From contig NZ_CP101464.1 in NCBI RefSeq assembly GCF_024362365.1, forward strand, positions 248,001-312,000: 64,000 nucleotides of DNA, read 5' to 3'. Below are positions 46,845 through 55,905 of the stretch, piece after piece (positions within the stretch are counted from its first letter, which is position 1; each line of letters opens with the position of its first letter). Below the pieces are notes generated by a model. The model did no database searches, had not been told where the DNA came from, and saw only the letters and a program-made list of their open reading frames with translations. The translations under genes and the position numbers were made by a program. The stretch is from Janibacter sp. CX7 (GTDB taxonomy: Bacteria > Actinomycetota > Actinomycetes > Actinomycetales > Dermatophilaceae).

Positions 46845-48136
46845 CGCAGCAACGCATCCGGCGGGTGGCGATGGTCTCGGTCCACACCTCGCCCCTGGCC
46901 CAGCCCGGCACGGGCGATGCCGGGGGGCTCAACGTCTACGTCGTCGAGTCGGCCCGCGAGCTGGCCGCGCGGGGCGTCGAGGTCGAGATCTTCACCCGCC
47001 GCACCGCCGCCGACCTGCCCGACGTCGTCGAGATGTTCCCCGGCGTGACCGTGCGGCACGTCGACGCCGGGCCCTACGAGGGCCTGGCCAAGGAGGACCT
47101 GCCGGGGCAGCTGTGCGCCTTCGCCGCGGGCATCTTGCGCGAGATCGCGCGGGTGCCCCAGGGGCACTACGACGTCGCCCACTCGCACTACTGGCTCTCC
47201 GGCCAGGTCGGCTGGCTCGTCGCCGAGCGCTGGCAGGTGCCCCTCGTGCACACGATGCACACGATGGCGCGGGTGAAGAACCGCCAGCTCGCCGACGACG
47301 ACGTGCCCGAGCCGTCCGGCCGGGAGATCGGCGAGGACCAGGTCGTCGACATCGCCGACCGGCTCGTCGCCAACACCGACCGCGAGGCGAGCGAGCTCGT
47401 CGACTACTACGGCGCCGACCCGGACAAGGTGGTCGTCGTGCCGCCGGGGGTCGACCTCGAGACCTTCGTCCCCGGCGACCGTGAAGAGGCCCGGGCCTCG
47501 CTCGGGCTCGCCGACGACGCCGTCGTCCTGCTCTTCGTCGGTCGGATCCAGCCGCTCAAGGCGCCCGACGTGCTCGTGCGCGCCGCCGCCGAGCTGCTCG
47601 AGCGCCGACCCGAGCTGCGAGAGCGGCTCGTCGTCGCGGTCGTCGGAGGCGTGTCGGGCCGCGGGCTCGCGGCGCCCGACCGGCTCGAGCGCCTCGGCGA
47701 GGAGCTCGGGGTGGCCGACGTGCTCCACCTGGCCCCGCCGGTGAGCCGTGCCGGGCTCGCGCAGTGGTACCGCGCCGCCGACGTCGTCACGGTGCCCTCC
47801 TACACCGAGTCCTTCGGCCTCGTCGCCGTCGAGGCGCAGGCCTCGGGCGCCGTCGTCCTCGCCGCCGACGTCGGCGGGCTGCCGACGGCCGTCGGCGACG
47901 CCGGCGTCCTCGTGGCCGGTCACGACCCGAGCGTGTGGGCCGACGAGCTGCTCGCCGTCCTCGACGACCCCGACCGGGCGAGCGACCTGCGCCGCCGGGC
48001 GCGCGCGCACGCCGAGGGATTCGGCTGGGCGGTGACCGTCGACCGGCTCCTCGACGTCTACGCCGATGCCGTCGCCGAGCGCGAGTCGCTCTCCGCCGAC
48101 ACCCTGACCGACGAGCCCCTGGAGGTGGCCCGATGA
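46841..48136 (+). CDS. mshA: D-inositol-3-phosphate glycosyltransferase
   Basis: A 431-residue GT4 enzyme that makes the first dedicated intermediate of mycothiol (GlcNAc-inositol phosphate). MshA motifs are [24 protein letters not shown] at the N-terminus, [53 protein letters not shown] and the [15 protein letters not shown] donor-site motif. GTG 46841 follows GGAGGA. The neighbours ybjN and gpmA are the same as in M. tuberculosis (Rv0486-Rv0489). Confidence 0.94.
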   Translation: MTQQRIRRVAMVSVHTSPLAQPGTGDAGGLNVYVVESARELAARGVEVEIFTRRTAADLPDVVEMFPGVTVRHVDAGPYEGLAKEDLPGQLCAFAAGILREIARVPQGHYDVAHSHYWLSGQVGWLVAERWQVPLVHTMHTMARVKNRQLADDDVPEPSGREIGEDQVVDIADRLVANTDREASELVDYYGADPDKVVVVPPGVDLETFVPGDREEARASLGLADDAVVLLFVGRIQPLKAPDVLVRAAAELLERRPELRERLVVAVVGGVSGRGLAAPDRLERLGEELGVADVLHLAPPVSRAGLAQWYRAADVVTVPSYTESFGLVAVEAQASGAVVLAADVGGLPTAVGDAGVLVAGHDPSVWADELLAVLDDPDRASDLRRRARAHAEGFGWAVTVDRLLDVYADAVAERESLSADTLTDEPLEVAR

Positions 48137-48684
48137 CCGAGCAGCCCGAGCACGCACCCACCCCCGACCCGGACGAGGCCCGACGGGCTCTCGACGTCGT
48201 CAGCCGCGTCGTGACCGACGCCGGACTCGAGCACGAGGCCGGGGCCCGTGACGGCGAGCTCGTCGTCACCCTGCCGGGGGAGAAGAAGCTCAAGACCGTC
48301 GTCTCCCTCGTCGTCGGCGAGCGGGCCCTGTCCGTCTCGGCCTTCGTCATCCGCAACGCGGACGAGAACCACGCGCAGTTCTACCGCCACCTGCTCCGGC
48401 GCAACCTGCGCATGCCCCTGCTCGCCTACTCGATCGACGCCTCCGGCGACGTCTACGTGGGCGGGCGGATCCCCCTTCACGCGGTGACGGAGGAGGTCGT
48501 CGACCAGGTGCTCGGCGTCGTGCTCGAGGCCGCCGACGGGCCCTTCAACGAGCTGCTGCTCCTCGGCTTCCGCAGCTCGATGCAGAAGGAGTGGGACTGG
48601 CGCGTCTCGCGCGGCGAGTCGCTGCGCAACCTCGAGGCCTTCCGCTCCGTCCTCGAGCGGACGGACGGGTCCGCGCCGGAGTGA
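48133..48684 (+). CDS. YbjN domain protein
   Basis: A 183-residue protein with a YbjN/type III secretion chaperone-like fold: short helix, then a beta-rich domain ([39 protein letters not shown]). It corresponds in place to Rv0487. Function unknown. It starts inside the mshA end (ATGA) with a GGAGG nearby. Confidence 0.85.
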   Translation: MTEQPEHAPTPDPDEARRALDVVSRVVTDAGLEHEAGARDGELVVTLPGEKKLKTVVSLVVGERALSVSAFVIRNADENHAQFYRHLLRRNLRMPLLAYSIDASGDVYVGGRIPLHAVTEEVVDQVLGVVLEAADGPFNELLLLGFRSSMQKEWDWRVSRGESLRNLEAFRSVLERTDGSAPE

Positions 48685-48694
48685 CCGGCGTCGA

Positions 48695-48700
48695 TACGCT
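48695..48700 (+). promoter_or_regulatory. -10 element TACGCT, leaderless start of gpmA
   Basis: TACGCT lies 6 nt before ATG 48707. There is no Shine-Dalgarno in the 22-bp gap after the ybjN stop. Confidence 0.6.
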
Positions 48701-48706
48701 GGCCCC

Positions 48707-49441
48707 ATGTCGACTCTGATCCTGCTGCGCCACGGCCGTTCCGACTGGAACGAGAAGAACCTCTTCACCGGATGGGTCGACGTCGACCTCATCGACAGGG
48801 GCCGCGAGGAGGCCGTCCGCGGCGGCCAGCTCATCAAGGAGTCCGGTCTGCTGCCGGACGTCGTGCACACCTCCGTGCTCCGCCGGGCGATCACCACCGC
48901 CAACCTCGCCCTCGACGCGGCCGACCGCCACTGGATCCCGGTGCGTCGCGACTGGCGGCTCAACGAGCGCCACTACGGCGCCCTGCAGGGCCTCGACAAG
49001 GCTGCGACGCGGGACAAGTACGGCGACGAGCAGTTCATGCTCTGGCGGCGCAGCTTCGACACCCCGCCGCCGGCCATCGAGCCGGACGACGAGTTCGCCC
49101 AGACCGACGACCCGCGCTACGCCGACCTGCCCGAGGTCCCGCGCACCGAGTGCCTCAAGGACGTCATCGCCCGCCTCATGCCCTACTGGGAGGGGCCGAT
49201 CCGCGAGGACCTCGCCGCCGGCCGCACCGTCCTCGTCACGGCCCACGGCAACTCCCTGCGGGCCCTGGTCAAGCACCTCGACGGCATCAGCGACGAGGAC
49301 ATCGCCGGGCTCAACATCCCGACCGGCATGCCCCTGGTCTACGACCTCGGCGAGGACTTCATGCCGACCCGCCCGGGCGAGTACCTCGACCCCGAGGCCG
49401 CGGCCGCGGAGGCCGCTGCGGTCGCCAACCAGGGTCGCTGA
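48707..49441 (+). CDS. gpmA: 2,3-bisphosphoglycerate-dependent phosphoglycerate mutase
   Basis: A 244-residue glycolytic enzyme interconverting 3- and 2-phosphoglycerate. The active site His is in [12 protein letters not shown], with [11 protein letters not shown], and catalytic residues in [27 protein letters not shown] and [12 protein letters not shown]. Its place after ybjN and before senX3 is as in M. tuberculosis. Confidence 0.95.
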   Translation: MSTLILLRHGRSDWNEKNLFTGWVDVDLIDRGREEAVRGGQLIKESGLLPDVVHTSVLRRAITTANLALDAADRHWIPVRRDWRLNERHYGALQGLDKAATRDKYGDEQFMLWRRSFDTPPPAIEPDDEFAQTDDPRYADLPEVPRTECLKDVIARLMPYWEGPIREDLAAGRTVLVTAHGNSLRALVKHLDGISDEDIAGLNIPTGMPLVYDLGEDFMPTRPGEYLDPEAAAAEAAAVANQGR

Positions 49442-49455
49442 CCGCCGGACGACAG

Positions 49456-49494
49456 CGAGAGGGCCCGCCGACGTGCAGTCGGCGGGCCCTCTCG
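49456..49494. terminator. Bidirectional hairpin terminator between gpmA and phoU
   Basis: A perfect 17-bp stem (49456-49472 and 49478-49494) with a GTGCA loop lies between convergent gpmA and phoU. Confidence 0.87.
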
Positions 49495-49516
49495 TGTGCT
49501 CGGCAGGCGAAGGGGG

Positions 49517-50191
49517 TCAGTCCCGCTCCGCCTCCTCCGCGAGGTCGATGGCGCCCGGGTCACCGGTGACGAGGAAGCCGACCCGACGGGCGACGGTGAC
49601 CGCGTGGTCGCCGAAGCGCTCGTAGTAGCGGCTCAGCAGGGCGACGTCGACGGCGCTCGTCGTGCCGTGCTGCCACGCGCCCTCGGCGAGCCGGGTGAAC
49701 ATCTCGCGGTGGTGCGTGTCGAGCTCGTCGTCGGTGGTCTCGATGTCCCGGGCCTGCGCGAGGTCCTGGGTGCGGATGACCTGCCCGACGCGGGCGACGA
49801 GGTCCTCGGCGATGCCGCCCATCTCGGCGAAGGTCGCGGCGATCTCGTCGGGGACGGCGTGCTCGGGGTAGCGCATGCGCGCGACCTGGGCGACGTGGCG
49901 CGCGAGGTCGCCCATGCGCTCGAGGTCGCCGGACATGCGCATCGAGGCGACGACCGTGCGCAGGTCGCTGGCGACCGGGGCCTGCCGCGCGAGCAGGTCG
50001 ACGGAGCGCGCGTCGAGGTCGTTGCGCCGGGCGTCGATGTCCTGGTCGGACTCGATGACGCGCTCGGCGAGCTGGACGTCGGCCTCGAGCAGCGCGCGGG
50101 TGGAGTCGCGGATCGCGGTGCTGACGAGCTCCGAGAGGGAGACGAGGTCGTCGGCGATGGCCTCGAGCTCGTCGTGGAAGACCTGGCGCAT
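49517..50191 (-). CDS. phoU: Phosphate transport regulator PhoU
   Basis: A 224-residue six-helix protein with two PhoU repeats (MRQVFHDELEAIADDLVSLSEL at the start; MSGDLERMGDLARHVAQVA and LSRYYERFGDHAVTVARRV are the metal-binding E/D-x-x-x-D motifs). It relays the Pst transport state to the sensor kinase. It is divergent from senX3, sharing the PHO-box-containing region, and is separated from pst by 17 kb. ATG 50191. Confidence 0.94.
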   Translation of the reverse strand: MRQVFHDELEAIADDLVSLSELVSTAIRDSTRALLEADVQLAERVIESDQDIDARRNDLDARSVDLLARQAPVASDLRTVVASMRMSGDLERMGDLARHVAQVARMRYPEHAVPDEIAATFAEMGGIAEDLVARVGQVIRTQDLAQARDIETTDDELDTHHREMFTRLAEGAWQHGTTSAVDVALLSRYYERFGDHAVTVARRVGFLVTGDPGAIDLAEEAERD

Positions 50192-50246
50192 GGCGCCCCC
50201 TTCGATGGGTGTTGGCAGTGTCGCTGGTGACTGTCTACGCGGCACG

Positions 50247-50275
50247 GGTGAACGTCGTCGGGCGCGCAGGTGAAC
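50247..50275. promoter_or_regulatory. PHO box between phoU and senX3
   Basis: GGTGAAC occurs at 50247-50253 and 50269-50275, 22 bp (two 11-bp units) apart, with a weaker unit between. It lies about 60-90 bp upstream of the likely senX3 transcript start and 56-84 bp upstream of phoU, so RegX3 may control both. Confidence 0.68.
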
Positions 50276-50347
50276 ATCGCGGGCGCGCCCCGGCACCGGT
50301 CGCTGCCCGGTCCCAGCATGCCCCACGGGAGAAGTACGCTCGGTGAC

Positions 50348-51574
50348 GTGGAGCCAACGACCGCGGCAATTCTCGGGGGTGCTGCCGGCCTGCTCATCGC
50401 CTTCCTCGTGTGGGCTGCGATCACGATGAGCGACCGGGAGCGTGCCGTGGACCACGCGCCCGAGCCCGAGGTGCCGAAGGGGGTCGGTGACGTCCTCGCC
50501 GTGCTGCGCTCCTCCGGTGTCGTCCTCGACCACGAGGGCCGGGTCCTGTCGAGCTCGCCCGCAGCGGTCTCCTACGGCCTCGTGCGCCACGGCCGGCTCG
50601 TCGAGCCGGCGATCCGGGCGATGGTCGACAAGGCCGCCCGCCACGGCGTCATCGAGGAGCAGGAGCTCGAGCTGCGCCGCCCGGGGATGAGCACGACGAC
50701 CTACGTCGCCGCCCGCGTCGCCCCGCTCGGGGCGCGCCACCTGCTGCTGCTCGTCGACGACCAGTCCCAGGGCCGCCGCGTCGAGGAGACCCGCCGCGAC
50801 TTCGTGGCCAATGTCAGCCACGAGCTCAAGACGCCGGTCGGCGGCATCTCGCTGCTCGCCGAGGCGGTCATGGACGCCAAGGACGACCCCGAGGCGGTCG
50901 ACCGCTTCGCCCGCCGCATGCAGGGCGAGGCGACCCGGCTGTCGAGCCTCATCCGCGAGATCGTCGAGCTCTCCCGGCTGCAGGGCACGCCGGTCCTGCA
51001 GGACCCGCCGCTCGTCGACGTCGAGGACGTCGTCGCGCTCGCCCTCGAGCACCTGCGCATCGAGGCCGAGGCCAAGGACATGACCCTGACCGACAAGGTC
51101 GCCGAGGACCTCTACGTGCGCGGTGACCAGGACATGCTCGTCACCGCGGTGCGCAACCTCGTCGGCAATGCCATCTCCTACTCCGAGGCCGGCACGGCCG
51201 TCGGGGTGGGGGCGCGCCTGCACGGCGACACGATCGAGATCGCCGTCACCGACCAGGGGCCGGGCATCCCCGAGCCGGAGCAGGCGCGCATCTTCGAGCG
51301 CTTCTACCGCATGGACGCCGCGCGCTCGCGGGCCACCGGCGGCACCGGTCTCGGCCTGTCGATCGTCAAGCACATCTGCGCCAACCACGGGGGAGACGTG
51401 CGCGTGTGGAGCGACGGGTCGCAGGGCTCGACCTTCACGATCCGCCTGCCCGCCGCCCCCGAGACCCTCGACGCCCACGGCGTCGAGCTGGAGCTCGCCG
51501 GCGACGACGCCCCCGATGCGGCCTCCCCGGCCGCCGAGACCCCTTCCCCCACCCTCACAAAGGAGCCCCGCTGA
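50348..51574 (+). CDS. senX3: Phosphate-sensing histidine kinase SenX3
   Basis: A 408-residue kinase. It has one clear membrane helix (about residues 6-24), a PAS-like domain, a dimerisation domain with FVANVSHELKTPVGG (phospho-His), and an ATPase domain with N box LVGNAISYSE, G1 DQGPGIP, F box FERFYRMD and G2 GGTGLGLSIVKHI. The C-terminal tail of about 35 residues is Ala/Asp/Pro-rich. TACGCT (50335-50340) is 7 nt before GTG 50348, so the mRNA is probably leaderless. It overlaps regX3 by one base. Confidence 0.93.
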   Translation: MEPTTAAILGGAAGLLIAFLVWAAITMSDRERAVDHAPEPEVPKGVGDVLAVLRSSGVVLDHEGRVLSSSPAAVSYGLVRHGRLVEPAIRAMVDKAARHGVIEEQELELRRPGMSTTTYVAARVAPLGARHLLLLVDDQSQGRRVEETRRDFVANVSHELKTPVGGISLLAEAVMDAKDDPEAVDRFARRMQGEATRLSSLIREIVELSRLQGTPVLQDPPLVDVEDVVALALEHLRIEAEAKDMTLTDKVAEDLYVRGDQDMLVTAVRNLVGNAISYSEAGTAVGVGARLHGDTIEIAVTDQGPGIPEPEQARIFERFYRMDAARSRATGGTGLGLSIVKHICANHGGDVRVWSDGSQGSTFTIRLPAAPETLDAHGVELELAGDDAPDAASPAAETPSPTLTKEPR

Positions 51575-52254
51575 TGACACGCATCCTCGTGGTCGAGGAC
51601 GAGGTGTCCTTCTCGGACCCCCTGTCGTACCTGCTGCGCAAGGAGGGGTACGACGTCGAGGTCGCCGAGACCGGTCCGGACGCCATCACGGCCTTCGACT
51701 CCGACGGCGCCGACCTCGTGCTGCTCGACCTGATGCTGCCGGGCCTGTCGGGCATCGACGTCTGCCGATCGATCCGGCAGAAGTCCAACGTGCCGGTCAT
51801 CATGCTCACCGCCAAGGACGGTGAGATCGACAAGGTCGTGGGCCTCGAGATCGGTGCCGACGACTACGTGACCAAGCCCTACAGCTCGCGCGAGCTGCTC
51901 GCCCGGATCAAGGCGGTGCTGCGACGCAACAGCGAGCCCGAGGAGCTGCTGCCCGCGACCATCGAGGGCGGGCCCGTGCGCATGGACGTCGACCGGCACG
52001 TCGTGGCCGTCGACGGCACCCAGGTGCAGCTGCCGCTCAAGGAGTTCGAGCTGCTCGAGATGCTCCTGCGCAATGTCGGTCGGGTGCTCACCCGCGTGCA
52101 GCTCATCGACCGCGTGTGGGGCAGCGACTACGTCGGCGACACCAAGACGCTCGACGTCCACATCAAGCGGCTGCGGGCCAAGATCGAGCCGGACCCGGCC
52201 AAGCCGGTGCACATCGTCACCGTCCGCGGACTGGGCTACAAGTTCGAGGCCTGA
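51574..52254 (+). CDS. regX3: Response regulator RegX3 (PhoP-like)
   Basis: A 226-residue OmpR-family regulator. The receiver has the acidic pair VVEDE, phospho-Asp in LVLLDLMLPG, Thr in IMLTAKD and Lys in VTKPYSSREL. The winged helix is QLPLKEFELLEMLLRN with RVWGSDYVGDTKTLDVHIKRLR. It is expected to bind the PHO boxes in this window. AAAGGAGC precedes the ATG. Confidence 0.95.
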   Translation: MTRILVVEDEVSFSDPLSYLLRKEGYDVEVAETGPDAITAFDSDGADLVLLDLMLPGLSGIDVCRSIRQKSNVPVIMLTAKDGEIDKVVGLEIGADDYVTKPYSSRELLARIKAVLRRNSEPEELLPATIEGGPVRMDVDRHVVAVDGTQVQLPLKEFELLEMLLRNVGRVLTRVQLIDRVWGSDYVGDTKTLDVHIKRLRAKIEPDPAKPVHIVTVRGLGYKFEA

Positions 52255-52271
52255 CCTCCCCTTCGGTCATG

Positions 52272-52315
52272 ACGACGAGAGGCCGGCACCCGATGGTGTG
52301 CCGGCCTCTCGTCGT
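52272..52315. terminator. Bidirectional hairpin terminator after regX3
   Basis: A perfect 18-bp stem (52272-52289 and 52298-52315) with an 8-nt loop lies between convergent regX3 and the lipoprotein gene. Confidence 0.88.
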
Positions 52316-52330
52316 GCGAAGGGGGAGTGC

Positions 52331-52855
52331 TCAGTGGCCCTCGGACTCCGACTCGCTCTCGCTGTGGGTCTCGGAGGGGGTGGGGGTCCAGCCCTCGGGG
52401 GCGTCGGTCTCGTAGTAGCCCTCGGGGTCGAGGACCGGGACGCTGACCGGGGTGGCGGAGCCGCCGGTGCTGATCTCGACGTCGGTCATCTCGCCCGGGC
52501 CGGCCTTGACGGACTTCAGCGTCAGCTCGGCCTTGTCCTTGCCGCCGAGGGTGACCGCCTGGTGGGCCGGGATCTTGGCCTGCACCTTGCTGCTGCCGGC
52601 CGTGACGGTGAAGGTCATGTCCTTGCCGGTCTCGTTCTCCACGGCGCCGGTGACGACCGCGTCGCCGCCCGCCTCGCCGCTGACCAGGGCGAGGTTGCGC
52701 ACGTGGGCGCCCTCGAGGTCGACGGACACACCATCGGTGATCGACTGGGTCTTCGCCGTCTGGAAGGGGGAGTTGACCGAGCAGCCGGCGGTGCCGGCGG
52801 CGAGCAGGGCCGCCAGGGCCACGACAGGGGTGCGGGTGAGGAGGTTGCGCTTCAC
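52331..52855 (-). CDS. LpqE-like secreted lipoprotein
   Basis: A 174-residue lipoprotein with lipobox LLAAGTAGCS (Cys25), a beta-sandwich region (GVSVDLEGAHVRNLALVSGE on, as in copper-chaperone-like and LpqE proteins), and a Ser/Glu-rich tail ending in GH. The position beside carD is that of M. tuberculosis lpqE (Rv3584). Minus-strand TAGGCT (plus 52863-52868) is 7 nt before GTG 52855, so probably leaderless. Confidence 0.78.
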   Translation of the reverse strand: MKRNLLTRTPVVALAALLAAGTAGCSVNSPFQTAKTQSITDGVSVDLEGAHVRNLALVSGEAGGDAVVTGAVENETGKDMTFTVTAGSSKVQAKIPAHQAVTLGGKDKAELTLKSVKAGPGEMTDVEISTGGSATPVSVPVLDPEGYYETDAPEGWTPTPSETHSESESESEGH

Positions 52856-52975
52856 GGGGCACAGCCTAGCGGGGGCGTGCGCGTGGGATGCGCCGGGCCA
52901 CGGCTCGTGCTCTCCACGCGCGCGCGAAGGGGCATTGTGGCGGGGCTGACGGCTGTGCGACCCACGACACGCCGT

Positions 52976-52981
52976 GATAAT
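52976..52981 (+). promoter_or_regulatory. -10 element GATAAT of carD
   Basis: The element is TGATAAT, close to consensus; the -35 region is weak. A start near 52988 leaves a leader of about 23 nt holding a GGGGA ribosome site before ATG 53011. Confidence 0.5.
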
Positions 52982-53010
52982 CTGGAGGTCGCGAAAGGGG
53001 AAATCTCCAC

Positions 53011-53493
53011 ATGGTTTTCAAGGTCGGCGAGACGGTCGTGTACCCCCACCACGGGGCTGCTCTGATCGAAGAGATCAAGATTCGAAAGATCAAGGGCGAG
53101 GACAAGCAGTACCTCAAGCTCAAGGTGGCCCAGGGTGACCTGACCATCGAGGTGCCCGCCGAGAACTGCGACCTCGTGGGTGTCCGCGACGTCGTGGGCA
53201 AGGAGGGTCTGGACCGCGTCTTCGAGGTGCTGCGCACCCCGCACGCGGAGGAGCCGACCAACTGGTCGCGCCGCTACAAGGCCAACCTCGAGAAGCTGGC
53301 CTCCGGCGATGTCATCAAGGTGGCCGAGGTCGTGCGCGACCTGTGGCGCCGCGAGAAGGACCGCGGCCTCTCGGCCGGCGAGAAGCGCATGCTGGCCAAG
53401 GCCCGCCAGATCCTCGTCTCCGAGCTCGCGCTCGCCGAGAAGACGGACGAGGACAAGGCCGAGGTCATCCTCGACGAGGTCCTCGCGTCCTGA
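53011..53493 (+). CDS. carD: CarD-family RNA polymerase-binding transcription factor
   Basis: A 160-residue global regulator. The N-terminal Tudor-like RNA polymerase interaction domain ([21 protein letters not shown]) is followed by a helical DNA-binding domain with the basic-aromatic stretch [17 protein letters not shown]. In mycobacteria CarD stabilises open complexes at rRNA and other promoters. It heads the carD-ispD-ispF-cysS-rlmB block. Confidence 0.95.
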   Translation: MVFKVGETVVYPHHGAALIEEIKIRKIKGEDKQYLKLKVAQGDLTIEVPAENCDLVGVRDVVGKEGLDRVFEVLRTPHAEEPTNWSRRYKANLEKLASGDVIKVAEVVRDLWRREKDRGLSAGEKRMLAKARQILVSELALAEKTDEDKAEVILDEVLAS

Positions 53494-53498
53494 ACGAC

Positions 53499-55337
53499 TC
53501 ACTGCTGACGCAGTCCGACGCCCACACCGATCACGGTGTGGGCGTCGTCGTCGTGGCCGCCGGGTCCGGCACCCGACTCGGGGCCGACCGCCCCAAGGCC
53601 TTCGTCGAGATCGAGGGCGTGACGATCCTCGAGCGTGCGGTCTCCGGGGTGCTGCAGGCTCCCGTCGACGAGCTCGTCGTCGTCGTGCCCGAGGACCTCG
53701 TCGCGGAGGCGACCGAGCTGGTCGACCCCCTGCGTCCGAAGGGGGTCGACGTCACCGTCGTCGCCGGCGGCGCCGAGCGCACCGACTCGGTCGCGGCCGG
53801 CCTCGCCGCACTCGGCGAGGACGTCGACGTCGTGCTCGTCCACGACGCGGCCCGCTGCCTGACTCCCGTCGCCGTCTTCGAGCGGGTGCTCGCCGCCCTG
53901 ACCGCGGGTGCCGCCGGTGCGATCCCCGGGGTGCCCGTCGTCGACACGATCAAGGTCGTCGACGCCGCGGGCGTCATCACGGCCACCCCGCTGCGCGAGT
54001 CGCTGCGCGCGGTGCAGACACCACAGGGCTTCGACCGGGCGGTGCTCGTCGCCGCCCACGCCTCCGGCGCCGTCGCGACCGACGACGCCGCGCTCGTCGA
54101 GGCCCTCGGCCACGACGTCGTCGTCGTCGAGGGCGACCTGCTCGCGATGAAGATCACGACCGTCGACGACCTCGCCCGCGCCGAGCGCCTGCTCGCCACC
54201 GCCGACTGACCCCGCCTGCTCCCCCCCAACTCTGCAAAACCCTAGGGTTTTGCAGAGTTGTGTGCGCAAGACCCTAGGGTTTGCAGAGTTGGGGGCGGCC
54301 AGGTGGGCGCGGACGGCCAGGGCCGCGGCGCGGCCGGCGCGGTTGCCGCCGATCGTGCTCGCCGAGGGCCCGTAGCCGACGAGCTGCGTGCGGGGGTCGC
54401 GGGCCGCGGTCACCGAGGTCTGCACGTCCCGTGATCCCGGCAGCAGGGCGATGCCGCCCTCCGCACTACGCAGACCCAGCGGCGCGAGGTGGCGCACCGC
54501 GGGGCGAAACCCGGTGGCCCACAGGATCGCGTCGAAGCGCTCGGTGCTGCCGTCGGCCCAGCGCACCCCGTCGCGCTCGATCCGCTCGAACATCGGCCGG
54601 CGGCGCTCGTAGACCCCGGTCCGCGCCGCGGCCATCTCCTGGGGGCGCAGCGAGAGCCCGGTGACGGAGACGACGCTCGCCGGGGGTCTCCCTTCGCGCA
54701 CCCGCTCCTCGACCATCTCGATCGCTGCCCGGCCGGAGAACTCCGTCGTCCACACCGGCGGCCGGCGCGTCACCCACTGCACGTGCGCGATCGTCGCGAG
54801 CTCGCCGATGAACTGGACGGCCGAGGCGCCGCCCCCGACGACGAGCACGCGCATGCCGCGGAAGTGCTCGCGCCCCGGGTAGGCGACGGTGTGCCACTGC
54901 TCCCCGGCGAAGTCGCGCTGCCCGGGGTAGGTGGGGACGAAGGGGTGGGTCCACGTGCCCGTCGCGTTGACGAGCGTGCGCGTCGTCCACGTGCCGACGT
55001 CGGCGTGCACGACGAGCAGACCGTCGTCGTCGGTGACCCGCTCGACGCGGACCGGGCGCAGCACGGGCAGGTCGTGCGACTGCTCGTAGTCGTCGAACCA
55101 GCAGGCGATGACCTCGTTGGCCCGCTCGGTGCTCTCGCCGGGCGCGGGCGCATCGGGCAGGTCGGCGACGCCGTGCACGTCGGCCATCGTCAGCGAGTCC
55201 CACCGGTGCTGCCAGGCGCCGCCGGCGTGCTCGTTGGCGTCGAGCACGACGTGGTCGATGCCGAGCCGGCGCAGGTGGTGGCTCGCCGAGAGCCCGGCCT
55301 GACCGGCACCGATGACGAGGGAGTCGAAGGGGGTCAC
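53499..55337 (-). CDS. Flavin-dependent monooxygenase (NAD(P)/FAD), stop codon apparently lost into a repeat
   Basis: The recognisable protein is residues 1-348 (55337 down to 54294): FAD motif [33 protein letters not shown], the NADPH motif [13 protein letters not shown], and ILWATGFRP, as in flavoprotein monooxygenases of the Baeyer-Villiger/ArsO-like group. GTG 55337 is the start. At the expected end the palindromic repeat (54227-54292) begins, and the frame has no stop until 53499, adding about 264 residues that are antisense to ispD. Either a long aberrant tail is made or translation is aborted. The gene splits ispD from ispF. Confidence 0.7.
   Translation of the reverse strand: MTPFDSLVIGAGQAGLSASHHLRRLGIDHVVLDANEHAGGAWQHRWDSLTMADVHGVADLPDAPAPGESTERANEVIACWFDDYEQSHDLPVLRPVRVERVTDDDGLLVVHADVGTWTTRTLVNATGTWTHPFVPTYPGQRDFAGEQWHTVAYPGREHFRGMRVLVVGGGASAVQFIGELATIAHVQWVTRRPPVWTTEFSGRAAIEMVEERVREGRPPASVVSVTGLSLRPQEMAAARTGVYERRRPMFERIERDGVRWADGSTERFDAILWATGFRPAVRHLAPLGLRSAEGGIALLPGSRDVQTSVTAARDPRTQLVGYGPSASTIGGNRAGRAAALAVRAHLAAPNSANPRVLRTQLCKTLGFCRVGGEQAGSVGGGEQALGAGEVVDGRDLHREQVALDDDDVVAEGLDERGVVGRDGAGGVGGDEHRPVEALWCLHRAQRLAQRGGRDDARGVDDLDRVDDGHPGDRTGGTRGQGGEHPLEDGDGSQAAGRVVDEHDVDVLAECGEAGRDRVGALGAAGDDGDVDPLRTQGVDQLGRLRDEVLGHDDDELVDGSLQHPGDRTLEDRHALDLDEGLGAVGPESGAGPGGHDDDAHTVIGVGVGLRQQ
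53517..53546 (+). terminator. Hairpin overlapping the ispD start
   Basis: A perfect 13-bp stem (53517-53529 and 53534-53546) with an ATCA loop lies 24 nt after the carD stop. The best ispD start codon (GTG 53538-53540) is inside its right arm, so it may be a carD terminator or a structure that limits ispD translation. Confidence 0.7.
53538..54209 (+). CDS. ispD: 2-C-methyl-D-erythritol 4-phosphate cytidylyltransferase
   Basis: A 223-residue MEP-pathway enzyme that makes CDP-methylerythritol. Motifs: [18 protein letters not shown] (CTP loop), [34 protein letters not shown] and [14 protein letters not shown]. The frame is open back into carD without ATG; GTG 53538 is the only good start and gives a short N-terminus directly before the CTP loop, so a CTG further upstream (53490-53507) cannot be excluded. 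A hairpin covers this start. Confidence 0.9.
   Translation: MGVVVVAAGSGTRLGADRPKAFVEIEGVTILERAVSGVLQAPVDELVVVVPEDLVAEATELVDPLRPKGVDVTVVAGGAERTDSVAAGLAALGEDVDVVLVHDAARCLTPVAVFERVLAALTAGAAGAIPGVPVVDTIKVVDAAGVITATPLRESLRAVQTPQGFDRAVLVAAHASGAVATDDAALVEALGHDVVVVEGDLLAMKITTVDDLARAERLLATAD
54227..54292. repeat. Two-copy AAACCCTAGGGTTT palindrome after ispD
   Basis: A perfect 34-bp palindrome without loop (54227-54243 and 54244-54260) has the core GCAAAACCCTAGGGTTTTGC. A second, imperfect copy is centred at 54275/54276, 32 bp (three helical turns) from the first. The outer flanks (CCCCCAACTCTGC and GCAGAGTTGGGGG) make the whole segment a larger inverted repeat. Confidence 0.92.
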
Positions 55338-55391
55338 GCTGCGTCCAACGCAGGTGCGGCCGCGGTTGATCCCGGCTGCGAGACTGTCGCC

Positions 55392-55895
55392 ATGAGTGCA
55401 CACGAGGTCGCCCGGCTGCCGCGCACCGGGATCGGTGTCGACGTCCACGCCTTCGCCGCGCCCGACTCCGGGCGCGAGCTGTGGGTCGGCGGGCTGCTGT
55501 GGCCCGGCGAGGTCGGTCTCGAGGGGCACTCCGACGCCGACGTCGCGTGCCATGCGGCGTGCGACGCGCTCTTCGCCGCGGCCGGCATCGGTGACCTCGG
55601 CCAGCACTTCGGCACCGGGCGCCCCGAGCTCGAGGGCGCCTCTGGCGCAAGGCTGCTGGCCGAGGCCGCGCGTCTGGTGCGCGAGGCGGGCTTCGAGATC
55701 GGCAACATCGCGGTGCAGGTCATCGGCACCCGGCCCAAGATCGGCACCCGTCGTGACGAGGCGCAGCAGGCGATGTCCGCTGCCTGCGGAGCGCCGGTCA
55801 GCCTCAGCGGCACGACGACCGACGGGCTCGGGCTCACCGGTCGGGGCGAGGGTGCGGCTGCGATCGCGACCGCCCTCGTCGTCGCGGTCGCCTAG
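55392..55895 (+). CDS. ispF: 2-C-methyl-D-erythritol 2,4-cyclodiphosphate synthase
   Basis: A 167-residue trimeric zinc enzyme of the MEP pathway. Metal ligands Asp and His are in GIGVDVHAF, with [19 protein letters not shown], and [11 protein letters not shown] and [14 protein letters not shown] at the C-terminus. ATG 55392. It usually follows ispD directly; here the monooxygenase gene on the other strand lies between. Confidence 0.95.
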   Translation: MSAHEVARLPRTGIGVDVHAFAAPDSGRELWVGGLLWPGEVGLEGHSDADVACHAACDALFAAAGIGDLGQHFGTGRPELEGASGARLLAEAARLVREAGFEIGNIAVQVIGTRPKIGTRRDEAQQAMSAACGAPVSLSGTTTDGLGLTGRGEGAAAIATALVVAVA

Positions 55896-55905
55896 ACGCC
55901 CGCGC

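Noticed and set aside
49517-51580. Long minus-strand extension of the phoU frame through senX3
   Set aside because: PhoU homology starts at ATG 50191; the rest is antisense to the kinase gene.
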